Shown in pieces: positions 62,211 to 64,000 of a stretch of DNA of 64,000 nucleotides. The DNA comes from Bacillota bacterium (GTDB lineage: Bacteria; Bacillota; Clostridia; Lachnospirales; Lachnospiraceae), in contig JAEYSV010000008.1 in NCBI GenBank assembly GCA_023434365.1, forward strand, positions 54,851 through 118,850, in the 5' to 3' direction. Each line of letters opens with the position of its first letter. Position 1 is the stretch's first letter. The position numbers and the translations under genes were made by a program. The notes beneath the pieces are model-generated. The model saw only the letters and a list, made by a program, of their open reading frames with translations. It searched no databases and was not told the origin of the DNA.

Positions 62211-63665
62211 TTAGATTGAACCATGCTTTTTAGCAAGGCGGTTTTCGCGTTTCGTAAATAACATGTCAAAAGCATAAATCAACTGTTTTCTGGTTGTTTC
62301 CGGCTCAATAATGCTGTCAACATAACCACGCTTTGCAGCTGCAATTGGATTTGACTGTAATTCTTGATAGCTTGCAGTCTTTTCATTAATCATTGCAACT
62401 TTATCATCGGAGGAAGCAATTTCCTCAGCATAGATAATCTGAACCGCATTTTTTGCGTCCATCATTCCGATTTCACTGCTAGGGTATGCGAATACCATAT
62501 CTGCTCCAATGTGTTTAGAGTTCATTGTAATGTATGCGCTGCCAAAGGCTTTACCGGTTATTACGTTGATTTTAGGTACTGTCGCATTGGCTAGAGCGTA
62601 CGTTAATTTTGCAGCAGCTTTTGCGATTGATTTTTCTTCACACATCGTAGCTTTATATCCAGCAACGTTAGTTAATGTTACTACAGGAATATTGAAGGAA
62701 TCACAGAAAGTTACAAATTCAGCAGCTTTGTTACATCCGTCTGCAGTTAATACACCTTCTAATTCTTCGATAGTCTTGTATGTAGCATCCATAACCGCTT
62801 TACGATTTGCTACAGCACCAATAGTTGCTCCATTCAGACGAATGAAACCACATACCATATCTTTTGCAAAGTTTTGCTTTACTTCTACAAAGGACTGATT
62901 GTCAGAAAGTAAAGTAAGTGCTTTGGCAGGATCATCGATAACGCTTTCGATGCCTTCTACCGTTCTATTTAAATCATCCAGACATTCATCAAAGGAATCA
63001 TCATCTTCATTGTTACTTGGTAAGATGCAAATTAATTCTCTGACTTTACTGATTACTTCAGCTTCGTCAGCACCTACAAAGTCTACAACACCAGCTTCAC
63101 TTTGGAATGTTGCAGAGGAGGTATCACATTTACTAATGTAATTGCCTTCTAGGGCATTTGGTGAATTTACAAACAATTTCGCGTTTTTTTGTTCCATAAA
63201 AGTAAAATCACTTAAAGCTGAGGAAACAGAAACTCCGCCACCACAGACACCAAAAACAGCTGTGATTTGAGGAATCACTCCAGAAGCCATCGTCTGTTTC
63301 AGGTAAAGATCTCCAAAACCGGCCAAAGCGTCAGTTGCCTCCTGAAGTCTGATACCTGCACAGTCAATAAAGCCGATGACAGGTGCTCCAACTTTAAGTG
63401 CTAAATCATAAATATTTGCAATTTTTTTGGCGTGCATTTCGCCAATTGTACCGTGCATTTTAGTAGCATCCTGGCTATAAACATAAACCAGATTGTTATT
63501 TATTACTCCATATCCGGTAATAACGCCATCAGCAGGTACTTCTTGTTCAAGTAAGTTGAAATCAGTATTACGCTTTGTAACTAAAGCACCAATTTCAACA
63601 AAACTATTTTCATCGAGCAAAGATAGTATCCTATCGGTTGCTACACTTGGTGATGTACTACTCAT
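62211..63665 (-). CDS. Acyl-CoA carboxyltransferase subunit (transcarboxylase 12S / MmdA / PccB family)
   Basis: The 484-residue protein has the two crotonase-like halves of this family, with GYGVINNNLVYVYSQDATKMHGTIGEMHAKKI and GFIDCAGIRLQEATDAL in the first half and VTLTNVAGYKATMCEEKSIAKAAAKL and GKAFGSAYITMNSKHIGADMVFAYPSSEIGMM in the second. It transfers CO2 between biotin and an acyl-CoA (methylmalonyl-CoA or similar; unproven). It is slightly shorter than typical (~510). It is the first gene of the operon, behind GGAGGGCGAAAT. Confidence 0.9.
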   Translation of the reverse strand: MSSTSPSVATDRILSLLDENSFVEIGALVTKRNTDFNLLEQEVPADGVITGYGVINNNLVYVYSQDATKMHGTIGEMHAKKIANIYDLALKVGAPVIGFIDCAGIRLQEATDALAGFGDLYLKQTMASGVIPQITAVFGVCGGGVSVSSALSDFTFMEQKNAKLFVNSPNALEGNYISKCDTSSATFQSEAGVVDFVGADEAEVISKVRELICILPSNNEDDDSFDECLDDLNRTVEGIESVIDDPAKALTLLSDNQSFVEVKQNFAKDMVCGFIRLNGATIGAVANRKAVMDATYKTIEELEGVLTADGCNKAAEFVTFCDSFNIPVVTLTNVAGYKATMCEEKSIAKAAAKLTYALANATVPKINVITGKAFGSAYITMNSKHIGADMVFAYPSSEIGMMDAKNAVQIIYAEEIASSDDKVAMINEKTASYQELQSNPIAAAKRGYVDSIIEPETTRKQLIYAFDMLFTKRENRLAKKHGSI

Positions 63666-63720
63666 ATTTCGCCCTCCATAAGTTATTTTTAAAAAGTAAA
63701 ACCAATTTTCTGCCGATTAT

Positions 63721-63749
63721 ATTGTACCTCTAAAGTGTTTGAAAATCAA
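63721..63749 (-). promoter_or_regulatory. Candidate sigma-A promoter of the carboxyltransferase/decarboxylase operon
   Basis: On the minus strand TTGATT (63744-63749), a 17-base spacer and TACAAT (63721-63726) lie about 55 bases before the first gene. The remainder of 63666-64000 holds a repeat element and no gene. Confidence 0.65.
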
Positions 63750-63848
63750 TAGGTTTTTGGTAATTTGTTTTATTTTTAACAAGGATTTATTAATAGTATT
63801 GTTCTATTTATATAATAGAGTTGGAAGATTCTGCATAAATGATAATAT

Positions 63849-64000
63849 ATCATAGGATGTAATCTCCTCCTATGATTAGGGCGTCAAAAGCCCTTCAGAA
63901 AACTTGGCTTAGTCAATTTGCACAATTACAAAGTAAATTAAAGTGATACAAGACATAGTTCAATGAGCAACTGTATGAAGTCGTTGGCACTTTGGCCCTG
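63849..64000. repeat. Left part of a long palindromic repeat element, cut by the window end
   Basis: It starts with a small hairpin (CATAGGATGTAATCTCCTCCTATG), then GATTAGGGCGTCAAAAGCCC (reverse complement of the ends at 5.8 and 58.4 kb), AGTCAATTTGC, and then ATGAGCAACTGTATGAAGTC GTTGGCACTT, which matches the left half of the core at 51.73 kb (ATGAGCAACCGTTATGACGT CGTCGGCACTT). The right half would lie beyond 64000. Confidence 0.7.

Noticed and set aside
1..64000. tRNA and rRNA genes
   Set aside because: I looked for T-loop-like GGTTCRA and CCA-end patterns on both strands and found no convincing cloverleaf; a covariance search would be needed to exclude one fully.

Overview
This window looks like chromosomal DNA of a low-GC, spore-forming, anaerobic member of the Clostridia, most probably Lachnospiraceae and close to the Lachnoclostridium phytofermentans group. 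The lineage is an inference from gene content and order: spoIVA is present, a biotin-dependent sodium-pump decarboxylase cluster is present, minCDE lies inside an mre/rodA cluster, three type I signal peptidases lie around rbgA, and Shine-Dalgarno sites are strong (AGGAGG). From about 3.5 kb onward nearly every gene is on the minus strand; the only clear plus-strand gene after that is the small DUF378 gene at 15.4 kb.

Layout. Bases 1-3290 (plus strand) hold a small accessory cluster of secreted or membrane proteins, with two copies of one family. Bases 3.5-7.9 kb are also accessory-like: an NTF2-like protein behind a phased repeat array, a HIT hydrolase, a short tyrosine recombinase surrounded by palindromes, a BlaI/MecI-type repressor with two matching operator-like boxes, and a DUF4143-type ATPase. 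Bases 8-15.2 kb hold rluD-like, lspA, aroB, divIVA, ylmH, sepF, the PLP-homeostasis gene ylmE/yggS and an HlyD-like membrane protein. Bases 16.3-26.8 kb are a long cell-shape and division operon, read radC-mreB-mreC-mreD-PBP2-minC-minD-minE-rodA-mgsA-D,D-carboxypeptidase. Bases 27-36.9 kb hold a methionine gamma-lyase family gene, miaA, mutL, mutS, a membrane MutS-like ATPase and an NlpC/P60 hydrolase. Bases 37.7-49.4 kb hold spoIVA, gpsA, plsY, der, a DUF512 radical SAM protein, pgeF, yraN, an FlhB-like fragment, rnhB and three signal peptidase I genes around rbgA. Bases 49.5-54.7 kb are a translation and secretion group: ylxM-ffh-rpsP-khpA and rimM-trmD-rplS. Bases 54.8-58 kb hold a cyclophilin lipoprotein, an orphan PqqD-like protein and an OPT transporter. 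Bases 58.4-63.7 kb are one operon for a multi-subunit biotin-dependent carboxyl-transfer and sodium-pump complex.

The most unusual structures lie between genes. A family of long, nested palindromic repeats (roughly 250 bp per unit) appears at 37.4-37.66 kb and 51.5-52.05 kb and starts again at the window end (63.86-64.0 kb). Shorter pieces sharing its terminal sequences lie near 5.7 and 58.3 kb. At 51.5 kb one copy appears to be inserted inside the core of another. In the proteins, the main oddities are a signal peptidase I homologue in which the catalytic lysine position is glycine, a class B PBP with about 250 extra residues before its catalytic domain, and a decarboxylase operon that carries both an acyl-CoA-type and an oxaloacetate/pyruvate-type carboxyltransferase subunit. 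All assignments come from reading the sequence; no database search was run.
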